From Oryctolagus cuniculus (Eukaryota > Chordata > Mammalia > Lagomorpha > Leporidae), in assembly GCF_964237555.1 (NCBI RefSeq), contig NC_091437.1:71729168-71793167 (forward strand): a DNA stretch of 64,000 nucleotides, in the 5' to 3' direction. The notes below the pieces were generated by a model. That model made no database searches. It saw only the letters and a list, made by a program, of their open reading frames with translations, and had not been told where the DNA came from. The position numbers were made by a program, and so were the translations under genes. Shown here piece after piece: positions 31,921 to 42,886 of the stretch (positions are counted from its first letter, which is position 1; each line of letters begins with the position of its first letter).

Positions 31921-32274
31921 AGCGGCACCACGGCTCAATAGGCTAATCCTCCACCTGCGGCGCCGGTTCCAGTCCTGGTTGGGGCGCTGGGTTCTAGACC
32001 CAGTTGAGGCGCTGGATTCTGTCCCAGTTGCTCCTCATCCAGTCCAGCTCTCTGCTGTGGCCCTGGAGTGCAGTGGAGGGTGGTCCAGGTCCTTGGGCCC
32101 TGCACCCGCATGAGAGACCAGGAGGAAGCACCTGGCTCCTGGCTTCGGATCAGTGCAACGCGCCGGCCTTAGCGGCCACTTTGGGGCTGAACCAGCTGAA
32201 AAAGGAAGACCTTTCTCTCTGTCTGTCTCTCTCTCACACTAACTCTGCCTGTCAAAAAAAAAAAAAAAAAAAAA
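31921..32274 (+). mobile_element. C-repeat SINE with duplicated head segment
   Basis: The box-B-like piece occurs twice: 'ggttccagtcctggttgggg' (31966) and 'gggttctagacccagttgag' (31989), followed by the usual third copy-like 'ggattctgtcccagttgctc'. Tail A-run 32254-32274. Confidence 0.9.
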
Positions 32275-32318
32275 GGAAAGAAAGATAAGTAGTTGAATGT
32301 ATTTGTAAGAATCAATTT

Positions 32319-32395
32319 TTTTTTCATTTTTATTTATTTTATTTCTTTGAGACAGAGGGAAGGTAGACATCTCCCATATGCTGGTTTACCCCATA
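32319..32395 (-). mobile_element. SINE tail fragment
   Basis: T-rich tail, 'tttatttattttatttcttt', GA-rich part and 'gctggttta' only. It stops where the LTR-like block starts. Confidence 0.7.
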
Positions 32396-32399
32396 AAAA

Positions 32400-32797
32400 T
32401 GTGAAATTATCATTATGCACAAGAGGCTATGACACTTGCTTGGAGATGAACACATATATGTGCTCCTGCCCTATGTGGAAATACCATGACCCTTCTGAGA
32501 ACCACAGAAAAACATACCAAAAACAGTGGTACTCAAGTACTATCCCAAATTCCACCCTATTTGAATATTCAATTAGGGCACCACTGCTACCCTGTAAAAG
32601 AACAACCCCAACTTCAGTTGGGGCGTCAGCCATTTCTTCCTCATGATTGGAGCTTGCCTACACTTGTTTCTGAGTTTATACTGTCCCTTTCAATAAATCT
32701 TGTTTTCCTGCACACCTTTGTGTCTCCTTCTTGAACTCTTTCTTGCATGAAGATACGAGCCTAGAGCAGCCCAGCCAGAGATTGTGTTCCCACAACA
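32400..32797 (+). mobile_element. Probable solo LTR of a different retrovirus family
   Basis: The 398-bp block starts TGTGAAATTAT and ends CCCACAACA. It has a late AATAAA (about 32693) followed by a T/GT-rich stretch, as in retroviral R-U5, and a CT-rich end. Unlike the tRNA-His family. I could not find a clean target-site duplication, so the borders are uncertain. Confidence 0.5.
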
Positions 32798-33283
32798 TTA
32801 TGAAAGGTTTTTAACTTTGCATTTAGCATAACCACAGCTTTTAATTTTGCTTAATCAAGCAGGAGTTGCTGCTGTGCTGGATCACACCTGGCCCCTGCCT
32901 CTTAACCCACAGATAGATCAGAATTTCCAGGCTGCCTGGCTGTTCTGCTCCCAGGGACCCTCGTCGCAAATGCTGACTCTCCTGTCTGGCATCCTGGGGG
33001 TGTAATTAGGAAGTAGGTGAACAGGAGACATGATAAATCTAACTCTGTATATTTCGATGCCTACATTTTATCAAGAAATTTCTGGCTTCTAGATGTTTTG
33101 ATTATTGTAATATGCAGAAGGTAGAGCCTTTAAGATAATTTGTTTTAGAGCCTCAGAGAATGTGTTTACATGTTGAACTTGTGACAGTTGTGACCAGTTC
33201 CTGGTTTTGAATATCTTATTCTGGTAACATATCGCTATAGCTAACAGAAAAAGACAACTCAAATAGTTTCTTAGTGTACTTTC
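32798..33283. other. Unique block, no gene seen
   Basis: Ordinary sequence between the LTR-like block and an L1. No frame or repeat recognised. Confidence 0.4.
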
Positions 33284-33846
33284 TTTTTTTTTTTTTTTAA
33301 CTTTTATTTAATGAATATAAATTTCCAAAGTACAGCTCATGGATTACAATGGCTTCCCCCCCATAATGTCCCTCCCACCTGCAACCCTCCCCTTATCCAC
33401 TCCCTCTCCCCTTCCATTCATATCAAGATTCATTTTCGATTCTCTTTATATACAGAAGATCAGTTTAGCATACATTAAGTAAAGATTTCAATAGTTTGCT
33501 CCCACACAGAAACATAAAGTGAAAAATACTGTTTGAGTACTAGTTATAGCATTAGATCTCAATGTACAGCACACTAAGGACAAAGATCCTACATGAGGAG
33601 TAAGTGCACAGTGACTGCTGTTGTTGACTTAACAAATTGACACTCTTGTTTATGGCCTCAGTAATCACCCTAGGCTCTTGTCATGAGTTGCCAAGGCTAT
33701 GGAAGCGCCCTGAGTTCACTGACTCTGATCATTTAGACAAGGCCATGGTCAAAGTGGAAGTTCTCTCCTCCCTTCAGAGAAAGGTACCTCCTTCTTTGAT
33801 GACCCATTCTTTCCACTGGGATCTCACTCACGGAGATCTTTTATTT

Positions 33847-33882
<36 letters not shown>

Positions 33883-34640
33883 CCCCAGAGTGTCTTGGCT
33901 TTCCATGCCAGAAATACTCTCATGGGCATTTCAGCCGGATCTGCATGCCTTAAGGGCTGATTATGAGGCCAGAGTGCTGTTAGGACATTTGCCATTCTAT
34001 GGGTCTGCTGTGTATCTCACTTCCCATGTTGGATCATTTTCTCCCTTTTTGATTCTATCAGCTAGTATTTGCAGACACTATTCTTGTTTATGTGATCCCT
34101 TTGGTTCTTAGTCCTATCATTATGATCAATTTTGAACAGAAATTGATCACTGGGACTAGTGAGATGGCATTGGTACATGCCACCTCGATGGGATTGAATT
34201 GGAATCCCCTGGTATGTTTCTAACTCTACTGTTTGAGGTAAGTCAGCTTGAGCATGTCCCGAATTGCACATCTCTTCCCTCTCTTATTCCCACTCTTATA
34301 TTTAACAGCGATCACTTTTCAGTTAAGTTTCAGCACTTAAGAAGAATTGTGTATTGATTACAGTATTCAACCAAAAGTATTAAGTAGAACAAACAAAAAA
34401 AAATACTAAGAGGGATAACATATTAAGCTGCTCATCAACAGTCAGGGTGAGGGCTGATCAAGTCACCGTTTCTCATAGTGTTCATTTCACTTTAACAGGT
34501 TTCCTTTTTGGTGCTCAGTTAGTTGTCACCTATCAAGGAGAACAAGTGGTATTTGTCCCTTTGGGATTGGCTTATTTCACTCAACATAATGTTTTCCAAA
34601 TTCTTCGTGTTTCTTCTTCAAATGACCTTGTGGTATAGGT
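33284..34640 (-). mobile_element. 5'-truncated rabbit L1 (3'UTR and last part of ORF2)
   Basis: Begins with a T-run and 'aacttttatttaatgaatat', the reversed L1 3' end, then the 3'UTR shared with 16709-17896 and 19140-20606. It ends in the reversed ORF2 C-terminal coding region, 'ggcttatttcactcaacata'. A pure T-run of over 30 lies near 33849-33882. Confidence 0.92.
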
Positions 34641-35002
34641 TGAACTAGATTCTTAAAGAAGAAGAAACAAAATCAAAAAAGGTAATTAACTTTGTTGGAT
34701 GCTGAACTGAATCTAAAACATACATCTCTTAATTTCTTAATCTTGTCCTCTTTGTTTATTACATAGCACCTTAGTAGCAGGTAGATATTTGCATGCATAT
34801 AATATGGTGCACGCACACACACACACATTGTATCTGACACATCACCAAACATACTACCTGTGACAGACATACCACAAATACACATACCATACACACATGC
34901 CTTGCATACATACCCCCTACACTGATACGTAACATAACTGACATGACACAACATATAAATATACACAGGCATCACATACATGCTGCCCAGACTCACATAT
35001 AT
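34641..35002. other. Unique sequence with AC-rich stretch
   Basis: (AC)n at about 34811-34828 and many ACATAC-like words to 35000. No gene seen. Confidence 0.5.
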
Positions 35003-35474
35003 ACAAAGGGTCTTTAAAAAGTTTATGGAAATGTCATATTATGAATGAGTTTTGAAATTTTTGTGCCAAAATAAACTGACCTTTATAAAAAAAAAGTTTT
35101 ACATTTTTTAAAAGGTTTATTTTATTTATTTGAAAGAGCCATAGAGGTAGAGACGGAGAGAGGTTTTCCATCTGCTTGTTCACTCCCCAAATGGCCGCGA
35201 TGGCCAGAGCTGAACCAATCCAAAGCCAGGAGTTTCTTCTGGATCTCCCACGTGGATGCAGGAGCCCAAGGACTTGGAACATCCTCCACTGCTTTCCCAG
35301 GCACATTAGCAGGGAGCTGGACTGGAAATGGAGTAGCCAGAACTCAAACAGGCACCCATAGGGGATGCCAGTACTGCAGGCTGGAGCTTTAACCCCCTGT
35401 GTCACCGCACCGGCCCAATAAACTTAGCTTTTAATTACATGTGTCCATGAACTTTCTGAAGCCCCTCATATGTA
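35003..35474. mobile_element. Mariner-like inverted-repeat element (MITE) split by a SINE
   Basis: The ends pair as terminal inverted repeats: left 'gggtctttaaaaagttta' plus 'tggaaatg' (35008-35033), right reversed 'ggggcttcagaaagttca' plus 'tggacaca' (35466-35440). TA-rich outer bases fit a TA target. Without the SINE it is about 150 bp and carries no transposase. Confidence 0.65.
35105..35416 (-). mobile_element. C-repeat SINE inside the MITE
   Basis: Reverse SINE from 'aaaaggtttattttatttat' to 'caccgcaccggccc'. Both flanks contain 'aataaact' (35070, 35417), inherited from the split element or the target site. Confidence 0.92.
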
Positions 35475-35625
35475 AAAAACACACACTATACAGGTACACA
35501 CACTACTCATGCAACAGCATACACAAAACACACATGCACACATATACCCACACTTTATCCAGAAACTATAATTTGTGTCACATTATGTGTTTATTCCTCC
35601 TAGCATTTGCATATTATGTTTATTA
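35475..35625. other. AC-rich spacer
   Basis: ACACAC-type interrupted runs (35479-35555) with no other feature. Confidence 0.5.
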
Positions 35626-35907
35626 AGATGTATTTATTTATTTGAAAGAGTAAAGAGAGAGATCTTTTATCCGCTGCTTCATTCCCCAAATAACTGAGGT
35701 GGCCTAAACCAGGAGCCAGGAACTCCATCTGCATTTCCCACATAAATTGCAGGGGGCTAAGCACTTAGTCCATCACTCATTGCCTCCCAGGCACATTAGC
35801 AGGGAGCTAGATAAGAAGCAGAGCATCAGGGACTGAATCAGAACTCCAATATGGGAAGCTGGTGTTGTAGATGGCGGTTTAACCTGCTATACCACAATAC
35901 CAGCCCC
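35626..35907 (-). mobile_element. Old C-repeat SINE
   Basis: Reverse SINE, 'aagatgtatttatttatttg' to 'ccacaataccagcccc'. 'gcatat' occurs on both sides (35609, 35912). Confidence 0.88.
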
Positions 35908-36054
35908 AATAGCATATATTAAGAAACTCAAATTCAATGATTATTTTGTTTGAATGAATACAAAATCTGCATTTTTATTTTACCTATAATCATTATTAGT
36001 AATTATAATATATTTTTTCTAAAAATTCTCACCAGAAATTTGCTGAAAACATAA

Positions 36055-36350
36055 CTGGTGAAAGAATTCTCATTCTCATTGATAATCAAGGAAATATAAA
36101 TTAAAATATCTTGACAGAATGGTAGTGGCCAGTATGTATGCAATTGTAAGTACACACAACTGCTGGCACATTCCAGGGGATGTACTAAAATGTATCATTG
36201 TCTTATAATTGATTATAATTCTTTTGGAAATCAATATAGCAATATTTAGCAAATGTCATGAGACATGTCATACTCAATCTAGTTATCCATGCCTACAGAT
36301 TTATTCCAGAGGAAATTATTTTGCAGAAACAAAATTATAAACATAAAATA
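36055..36350 (+). mobile_element. Possible ancient L1 ORF2 fragment
   Basis: 'ttctcattgataatcaagga' then 'aatataaattaaaat' resembles the late ORF2 region of old L1s. Very diverged. Confidence 0.35.
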
Positions 36351-37162
36351 TTTTTTGTAATAGAGCTCTGTCTCCTCCCCTAAAGACATTTCAAAGTTTT
36401 AGAGTTTCATAAAGTATGGCAGGTCATAACACAAAACGGAGAAATAATATAGTATTTGCAAAAATACAGACTACAAAATGTTCTGTATGCTATAATTGTA
36501 AATTTATAAATGTATCTATTGACAGTGTAGAAAATGACTGTGAATGAAAATTGTAAAGATTATGTATGTGTTTGTGTTTCCTACAAAAATATTACAAAAT
36601 ATTTATACTTTTCAGTTTCTATCTCCAGACAGTATTTCTTCTTAGAGGAAATGCATCCTCTGCTTTCTTAGTATTTCTAAAGCAAGCTTGTTTGAGACTT
36701 TAGTCCTTTCCTCCTGAGAAGGGAGTACTCAGGGCGTGGTTTAATAAAAAAAGTACAGCTGGTGGAAGCCCCAGCTCCAAATGTTCTTTTCACCTTCTCT
36801 ACAAGCAGATGCCTGGATGATTCGTCTCTCGATACTGTTGCAAGGTCACTTTCTCTGCTTTTTTTCTCCCAAAAATAAAAAAATAAAAAATAAAAAAAAT
36901 TTTTTGAATTAAAAAATAAATAAAAAACTTTGGATGTTAACAGAAAATAAGGCTTAGAAAGCCAGCTCTGTTCTCTGTGACTTTTTTTTTCTTTGTTTCT
37001 TTTATATTTTTTAAGAGGAAGATACTGCCCGTCTTCAAAGCATAACATGAAGGAGTTCTTAGTATGATTTAGTGCAGGCCTCAGCAGCTATCTCTTGTTG
37101 GGGTTTGGCTGGAGGCTGGAGCTTCCCGACAGCTCTGACCACGGAGAGGTGGAATGCGGTGC

Positions 37163-37170
37163 TGACGTCA
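37163..37170. promoter_or_regulatory. Perfect CRE octamer
   Basis: TGACGTCA, the palindromic CREB/ATF site, inside the GC-richer part of the repeat-poor block. A match this short can be chance; function is inferred from context only. Confidence 0.3.
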
Positions 37171-37255
37171 GGGCTGCTCCTGGGAATGTTTTGCATTCCT
37201 CTTCCTGGCAGTGGTCAGGTGGCTTCCAGCAAGAATGAAGGACAACAGCTTCCAA

Positions 37256-37275
37256 AGGGGGGGGAGGGGGGGAGG
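37256..37275. repeat. G-rich run
   Basis: 'aaaggggggggaggggggga'-like stretch containing two or three long G runs, enough for a possible G-quadruplex with neighbouring Gs. Confidence 0.5.
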
Positions 37276-39584
37276 AAAAGAACAGTTTTAATCAAAGTAC
37301 TGTGGGGGAAGGCACTTTTATTCTGAGCCAAAATTGAAATTAGAACCAGATGTCTTGCATTCTGATGCTGCACGGATGTTAAGTACATTTATTAATGACT
37401 GTAATAGCTGAGCTATTTGGCTTTTTGCGGAACTTAAATCTTGAAACTCTCTTTTAAGAATTATGGAAAAATAACTTTTGAGTTGACATTTTAACTGTGA
37501 AAGAAGCTTTCTGAAGGTAAACGAGAGGACTCTGATGAATTGGTCCTGTAGTTAATGTCCAGGCTGTTTTAAGGTCTGTTAATCTTCTAAAAAGTTGCTT
37601 CTGAAACATAAAATATCTGTAATCCATTAATGTATTTTGAGCTGTTCGAATAAATTCAAGCCATTCTATTGAGGAGGAGAGGCAAACTATTTTAGCATCT
37701 GCTGCAGAATGTTTTTTCTCAAAATATTTACATTTCCAATGTTACCTCTGTACATTACATTGCTGCTCAAACCAGATATTCAAAACAAAACTTAGCAGTT
37801 TCTTAATTTAATAAACATAGGTTTTGCAATGTAGAACAACACTACAATTATGTGTGCAACAGAAAATGGACAGTAATTCAGTTAAATCTTTTCTTGTCTC
37901 TTAGCCACTGAAGTACCTTTGTTTGAATTCACTGTACTAGTTTAATTGAAATTTAGGTGCCTGTACTTCAAATGAAATGTTATACACTTGGCGTGGAGTA
38001 GGGAGATTGTTGCCTTTCAGGAGATTTTTTACTTATTTTGATGCTATAGCAATTACATTAACAACAGTTCTCCACTTTAGGTGAAATCTGTTTGAACACT
38101 TCCTGTTATACATTGAAATGGAAAGTTGCTTTCCTGTTGTAGGTCATTTGCTGGTGAGGAATTTCCAGAAATGTGGAGAAGATGCTGACTCATGGTATAC
38201 AGTGTTCTGATCCAGCAGCAAGTTGGGCTTAAGGGGGTTTTTGAGCTCTTGGCTGAAGCAAGCAAAATATGTGACTGTAATGTTCTATTTTATTTTTAGA
38301 TGTAGGAGTTGGGGTGGAGGAGAGACTACTGCTTTAGATGGGATCCTTGCTAATAGCTTCAAAATGGCTAAAAGTTCTAGAAGTAGATATGTGTCTAAAT
38401 ATGGGTTTTCCTGTATAGTCTGTGGTTCAGATTTGGGAGTCAGGTTGTTTTTGTAGTCACCTGATGTTGGTTGCTCTCTTATGTGGTATTGCACATTTTA
38501 TGTGTATTCCTGGTCTGTCCTCTGTGTTTTACATTTGTTAAATTGTCTGATTCTGAAATTACTGGTTGAGATTTTTCTTTTAATTTGTTTGGTATAGAAA
38601 TAACTGTTATGTGCGGGGAGGGGGTACTTTCTATAGCAAAAACTCACCTTTCAAACTCATCTCGGTCTCATAAAGTTAAGCTATCCCAAATGTATTCATC
38701 AACTCCACAGACGATGAGTACTGGCTCCATATTGGCCCTGAGGGCAAAAAGAAGAGGAGGATATGCTCCTTTTTCTATAGCTGAGGGGCAGGAAATGTGG
38801 GAGGCCAGTATAGGAGTTATTTGTCCATCACATGTACACTGTCACTGTGTGGTATTCTGGTAGATATCTACAAGCACAGTGAGGCATGAAGGACAGAGCT
38901 GTATCAGTCTGTGCTGAAGTCTTGGGACTGGTGTCTTTTGATCATATTCTGAGGCTATCAGAATTGCTGATTGAAAGTAATGTGAGTAGGCAGTGCTAGG
39001 AGAAACAAAAAAATAGGAAACACTGTCTAGTGACGGAGGTGAGAAAGATATAAATGTATATGTGGCAGAGATATTCTCCTTGGATATAAAACTAAACAAA
39101 TATCAGCAATAGGCTTCAGATACATTTGTGTTGTGCCTTGATGCTACCCACCCAAAACAGCTTGCTGGGTTCGTACTAGCATTGTGATTTTGCTTTCAGA
39201 GGCTGTGCTCTTCAAAGAAGTTGTCATGGGCTTTATTTCAGAGGGCTATCTTTCTCCTACACTCCTGAAGAATTTGAATGGCTATTAGTTAACTATAAGG
39301 AATCACAGAACCACAGAGCTCTGTTATAAAACTACTTCCTGTTTTGCTTAAAGAATGACAAAAAGAAGAACACATGCCCTTTTGAAAAGACTCCATCCTG
39401 TGCCATAGAGGTTAATTTGCACACCTGACACACAAGGGTGCTCTCTGACAATAAGCCCGTCATTTATCTGCCAATTTCCTCTTTTGCTAACAGATTGAAA
39501 AGAAACTACTGACCTGTTTTGGTGCTTACAAGGAATTACTAACAGTAAAACTCATATTTCAAACTGTGAGGTCTTGTTCTCTGC

Positions 39585-39856
39585 TTTTTTTTTTTTTTTT
39601 TTTTTTTACAGGCTGCGGCCGGCGCACCACGCTGATCCGATGGCAGGAGCCAGGAGCCAGGTGCTTTTTCCTGGTCTCCCATGGGGTGCAGGGCCCAAGT
39701 ACTTAGGCCATCCTCCACTGTACTCCCTGGCCACAGCAGAGAGCTGGCCTGGAAGAGGGGCAACCGGGACCGAATCCGGCGCCCCGACTGGGACTAGAAC
39801 CCGGTGTGCTGGCGCCGCAAGGCGGAGGATTAGCCTAGTGAGCTGCGGTGCCGGCC
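39585..39856 (-). mobile_element. Young C-repeat SINE lacking its 3' third
   Basis: The T-run (39585-39607) joins directly to the mid-body 'acaggctgcggccggcgcac'; the GA-rich region and 'gttggttcaccctcc' part are absent. The head is intact, ending 'gctgcggtgccggcc'. Confidence 0.92.

Positions 39857-39860
<4 letters not shown>

Positions 39861-39900
<40 letters not shown>
39861..39900. repeat. 40-base T homopolymer
   Basis: Pure T run immediately after the head of the neighbouring reverse SINE. It may be an older A-tail used as target site. Its length is likely imprecise in any assembly. Confidence 0.9.
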
Positions 39901-39903
<3 letters not shown>

Positions 39904-40229
39904 TGTATGTTCTCTGGACACTGCCTGGTTGCCTGTGAACCAAGTGATCCATGAGTCATAATTCATGGTCGCCTTCAACTATGATGTCTGCTTGTAATAG
40001 AGAAGACTGAGGGGGTACTTAGGGACTGTCACATTGTGCCAAGGACCCTTGGGAAGGGTTATGATCCAGGGATAAGTCTCAGGACAGAATAATCACATAT
40101 GTTTCTATAATAGCACTTTCAGGATTTTCTTGTGTTTTTATGGACGTTTTATCTGTTGTGCTCAATTCTCTGAAATTCTAGGTCCTAAATTGTATAAGCT
40201 GTTTTATGCATATCTTATAAGTGTGTAGG
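39901..40229. other. Unique block, no gene seen
   Basis: No frame or repeat recognised. Confidence 0.4.
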
Positions 40230-40554
40230 GTTTTTTTTTAAAGATTATTTTATTCATTTGAAAGGCAGAGTTACAGAAAGAGAAGGAGAGAGAGATCTTC
40301 CATCCACTGATTCATTCCCCAAATAGCCACATTGGCTGGGGCTGGAATAGGCCAAAGCCAGGAGCCAGGAGCTTCATCTGAATCTCCCATGTGGGTATGG
40401 GGCCCAAACACCTGGGCTGTCTTCTGTTGCCTTCTCAGGTGCATTAACAGGGAGCCAGATCAGAAGTGGAGCAGCCAGGACTCAAACCAATGTCCATGGG
40501 ATGCTGGTGTGGCAGACGATGGCTTTACCTGTTAGGTTCAGAACTCCAGGCCCA
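40230..40554 (-). mobile_element. Older C-repeat SINE
   Basis: T-run, 'aaagattattttattcattt', GA-rich part and body. The head is diverged ('tacctgttaggttcagaact'). Confidence 0.89.
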
Positions 40555-40868
40555 GTGTATAGGTATTTAATACATTTGCTGACACAGAATAAGTGAAGGT
40601 GCTCTTCTCTGAAGCAAATCTATATCTTTTCCTCTGTAAGCTTTCTGGTGTATATACACGTAGGTGTGAGCAGCTTTTTAAATAAAACTTTAGTAAAATA
40701 AACATACCCTAAAACACTGTTTTTAGCATTTGTAGGTTTAAACTTCCATAGTATTAGCTATTTTCATAGTGTAATACAAGCATCACTCTACCTACTTCCT
40801 GATATTTTTTATTATCCCAAATAGAAACTGTACCCAATACACACCAACTTCCCAAACTTCGCTTATCA
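40555..40868. other. Unique block, no gene seen
   Basis: AT-rich, no supported feature. Confidence 0.4.
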
Positions 40869-40998
40869 TGGCTCCTGGCACCACCACTCTACAACGTGCC
40901 GGCTGTAGCAGCCATTTGCGGGGTGAACCAACGGAAAAGAAAGACCTTTCTCTCTGTTTCTTTCTCTCTCACTGTCTAACTCTGCCTGTCAAAAAAAA
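40869..40998 (+). mobile_element. 3' half of a young C-repeat SINE
   Basis: Starts mid-body at 'tggctcctggcaccaccact' and runs through 'gggtgaaccaacggaaaaga' and the CT region to a 9-base A-tail. 5'-truncated. Confidence 0.88.
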
Positions 40999-41017
40999 AT
41001 TTTAAGAAACAGCAAAT

Positions 41018-41236
41018 TCCTAGAACAGCAGGTGCTAGATCTGGCTAAAGCCAGGAACAGGATGATTTATCTGGGTCTCCCACATGGGTGGCAGACAGGG
41101 ACTTGAGCCCTCACCTACTTCCCAGGGTACACTTAAGGAGGATCAGAATCAGAGGTGGAACTCCACCCCAGTAATTCAGATATGGGATACAAGTATCCCA
41201 AGCCATGGCATCCACATTATCACAAAACCCAGTCCC
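41018..41236 (-). mobile_element. Old SINE body fragment
   Basis: Reverse body 'gtctcccacatgggtggcag' and head-side remnants up to 'acaaaacccagtccc'. No tail. Confidence 0.75.
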
Positions 41237-41460
41237 ATGAAGTATTCTGAATATTCCTAGTATAAAATCTAGTCACTATTGCCTGCAAAATAAGTCTGCA
41301 ACAAAATTGTAGAGTTCCTTGTCAGTTCTTCTGTAATCCAATCCAGCCTTCCCTTGCCCACAATCACCATCTACTGATGTCATGTTCAACCCAGAACCAC
41401 TGGAAGAGGAAGAGAGGGGGCTCTCCTGTAATCAACTAGTCCATGTACAAAATGTTTTCT

Positions 41461-41877
41461 TGGGGCCAACATTGTGGCATAGCCAGTTAAGCCTCCACCT
41501 GGGGCTCTGGCATCTCTTATATGGGCACCAATTCGACACCCGGCTGCCCTGCTTCTCATCTGGCTCCCTGGTAATGTGCCTGGGAAAGTAATGGATGATG
41601 GCCCCTACACCCATTTGGGAGACCTGGAAGAAGCTCTGGGCTCCTAAGTTTGACCTGGCCCAGCCCCAGCAGCCATTGAGACCATTTGGAAGTAAACCAA
41701 CAGATGGAAGATTTTCATTTTCTCTCCCCCTCTCTCTCTCTCTCTCTCTCTCTCTCCCCCTCTCTCCCCCTCTCTCCCCCTCTCTCCCCCTCTCTCCCCC
41801 TCCCTCCTCTCTCTCCCCTCTCTCCTCTCTCTCCTCTCTGTTACTCTGCCTTTCAAATAAATAGAGACTAAATTTTA
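41461..41877 (+). mobile_element. C-repeat SINE with strongly expanded CT tract
   Basis: Head 'ggggccaacattgtggcata', body, then about 115 bases of pure pyrimidine, 'tttcaaataaatagag' tail. Confidence 0.92.
41725..41842. repeat. Polypyrimidine tract (TCTCCC)n
   Basis: Begins as (TC)n and continues as CTCTCCCC units, with only C and T in the core. Mirror-like stretches could form triplex DNA. Reverse frames give artefactual Arg-Glu repeats. Confidence 0.92.
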
Positions 41878-41895
41878 AAAATGCTTTCATGCTAC

Positions 41896-41944
41896 ATTTT
41901 TTTAAATTTTATTTCTTTATTCAAAAGGCAGAGTTACATCACTA
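41896..41944 (-). mobile_element. SINE tail fragment
   Basis: 'tttttttaaattttatttct' then 'caaaaggcagagttac' only: the tail end of a reverse SINE. Confidence 0.6.
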
Positions 41945-41977
41945 GGCCATGAGAATTTTTTCAGCTCTATTACTGTC

Positions 41978-42310
41978 CTTTTTTTTTTTTTTTTTTAAGA
42001 TTTATTTATTTACTTGAAAGAGTTACAGAGAGAGAGAAAGAGAGAGAGGTCTTCCATTCGTTGGTTCACTCCCCAGTTCACCACAACAGCCGGAGCTGTG
42101 TTGATCTGAAGCCAGGAGCCAGGAGCTTCCTCTGCATCTCCCATGCGGGTGCAGAGGCCCAAGGACTTGGGCCATCTTCTACTGCTTTCCCAGGCCATAG
42201 CAGAGAGCTGGATTGGAAGTGGAGCAGCCTGGACTAGAACTGGTGCCCACATGGGATGCCAGCACTGCAGGCGGCAGCTTTACCCACTACACCACAATGC
42301 TGGCCTCCTC
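41978..42310 (-). mobile_element. C-repeat SINE
   Basis: Complete reverse SINE. Duplication 'ttactgtc' (41970-41977, 42311-42318). Confidence 0.93.
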
Positions 42311-42559
42311 TTACTGTCTTACAGGACCACCTTCATTGTATATGCTGACATTGATCAATGTCTTTATGTGGAGAATGATTTTATATTTAGCTCTTTAGTA
42401 CATCTGAAATGTATTTTGGTATATCATATAGGTAGAGATAGATTTTCATTTTTCTTTCTAAATTTTTTCAGGATCACTTGCTGGATAATTTACCCCCATT
42501 GATTTTAAACATCTCTTTTATCAAATACTATATTTCTGTACACTATAAGATATATTTCT

Positions 42560-42886
42560 GGGGCCATCTGCTGTGGCGTAGTAGGTTAAGCCTCTCCCTA
42601 AGGTGGTGGCATCGCATATGGACATGGGTTAGAGTCCCACCTGCTCCTCTTCTGGTCCAGCTTTCTGCCTATGGCTTGGGAAAGCAGTGGAAAATGGCCC
42701 AAGTGCTTGGGCCCATGTACCCATGTGGGAGACTCAGAGGAAGCTCCTGGCTCCTGGCTTCGGATCGGCCCAGCTCCTGCTTTTGCAGCTATTTGGGGAG
42801 TGAACCAGTAAATGGAAGACTTCTCTCTGTCTCTCCCTCTCTCTGTCTGTAACAACTCTGCCTTTCAAATAAACAAATTTACAAAA
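42560..42886 (+). mobile_element. Older C-repeat SINE
   Basis: 'ggggccatctgctgtggcgt' to 'tttcaaataaacaaattt'. All parts present. Confidence 0.92.

Larger units (their letters stand above)
36351..39584. other. Longest repeat-poor block, candidate regulatory DNA
   Basis: 3.2 kb without any SINE, L1 or LTR that I can recognise. 37077-37320 is GC-richer, with a perfect TGACGTCA at 37163-37170 and a G-rich run at 37256-37275. 36870-36930 is an A/T-rich low-complexity tract. No frame has an exon-like signature. This may be host sequence under constraint, or simply not hit by transposons. Confidence 0.45.

Noticed and set aside
32293..32734. Overlapping frames in the LTR-like block
   Set aside because: They cross the SINE fragment/LTR border and carry no retroviral motif.
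41432..41890. Arg-Glu-Gly-rich 152-codon frame
   Set aside because: It is a translation of the polypyrimidine tract in a SINE.
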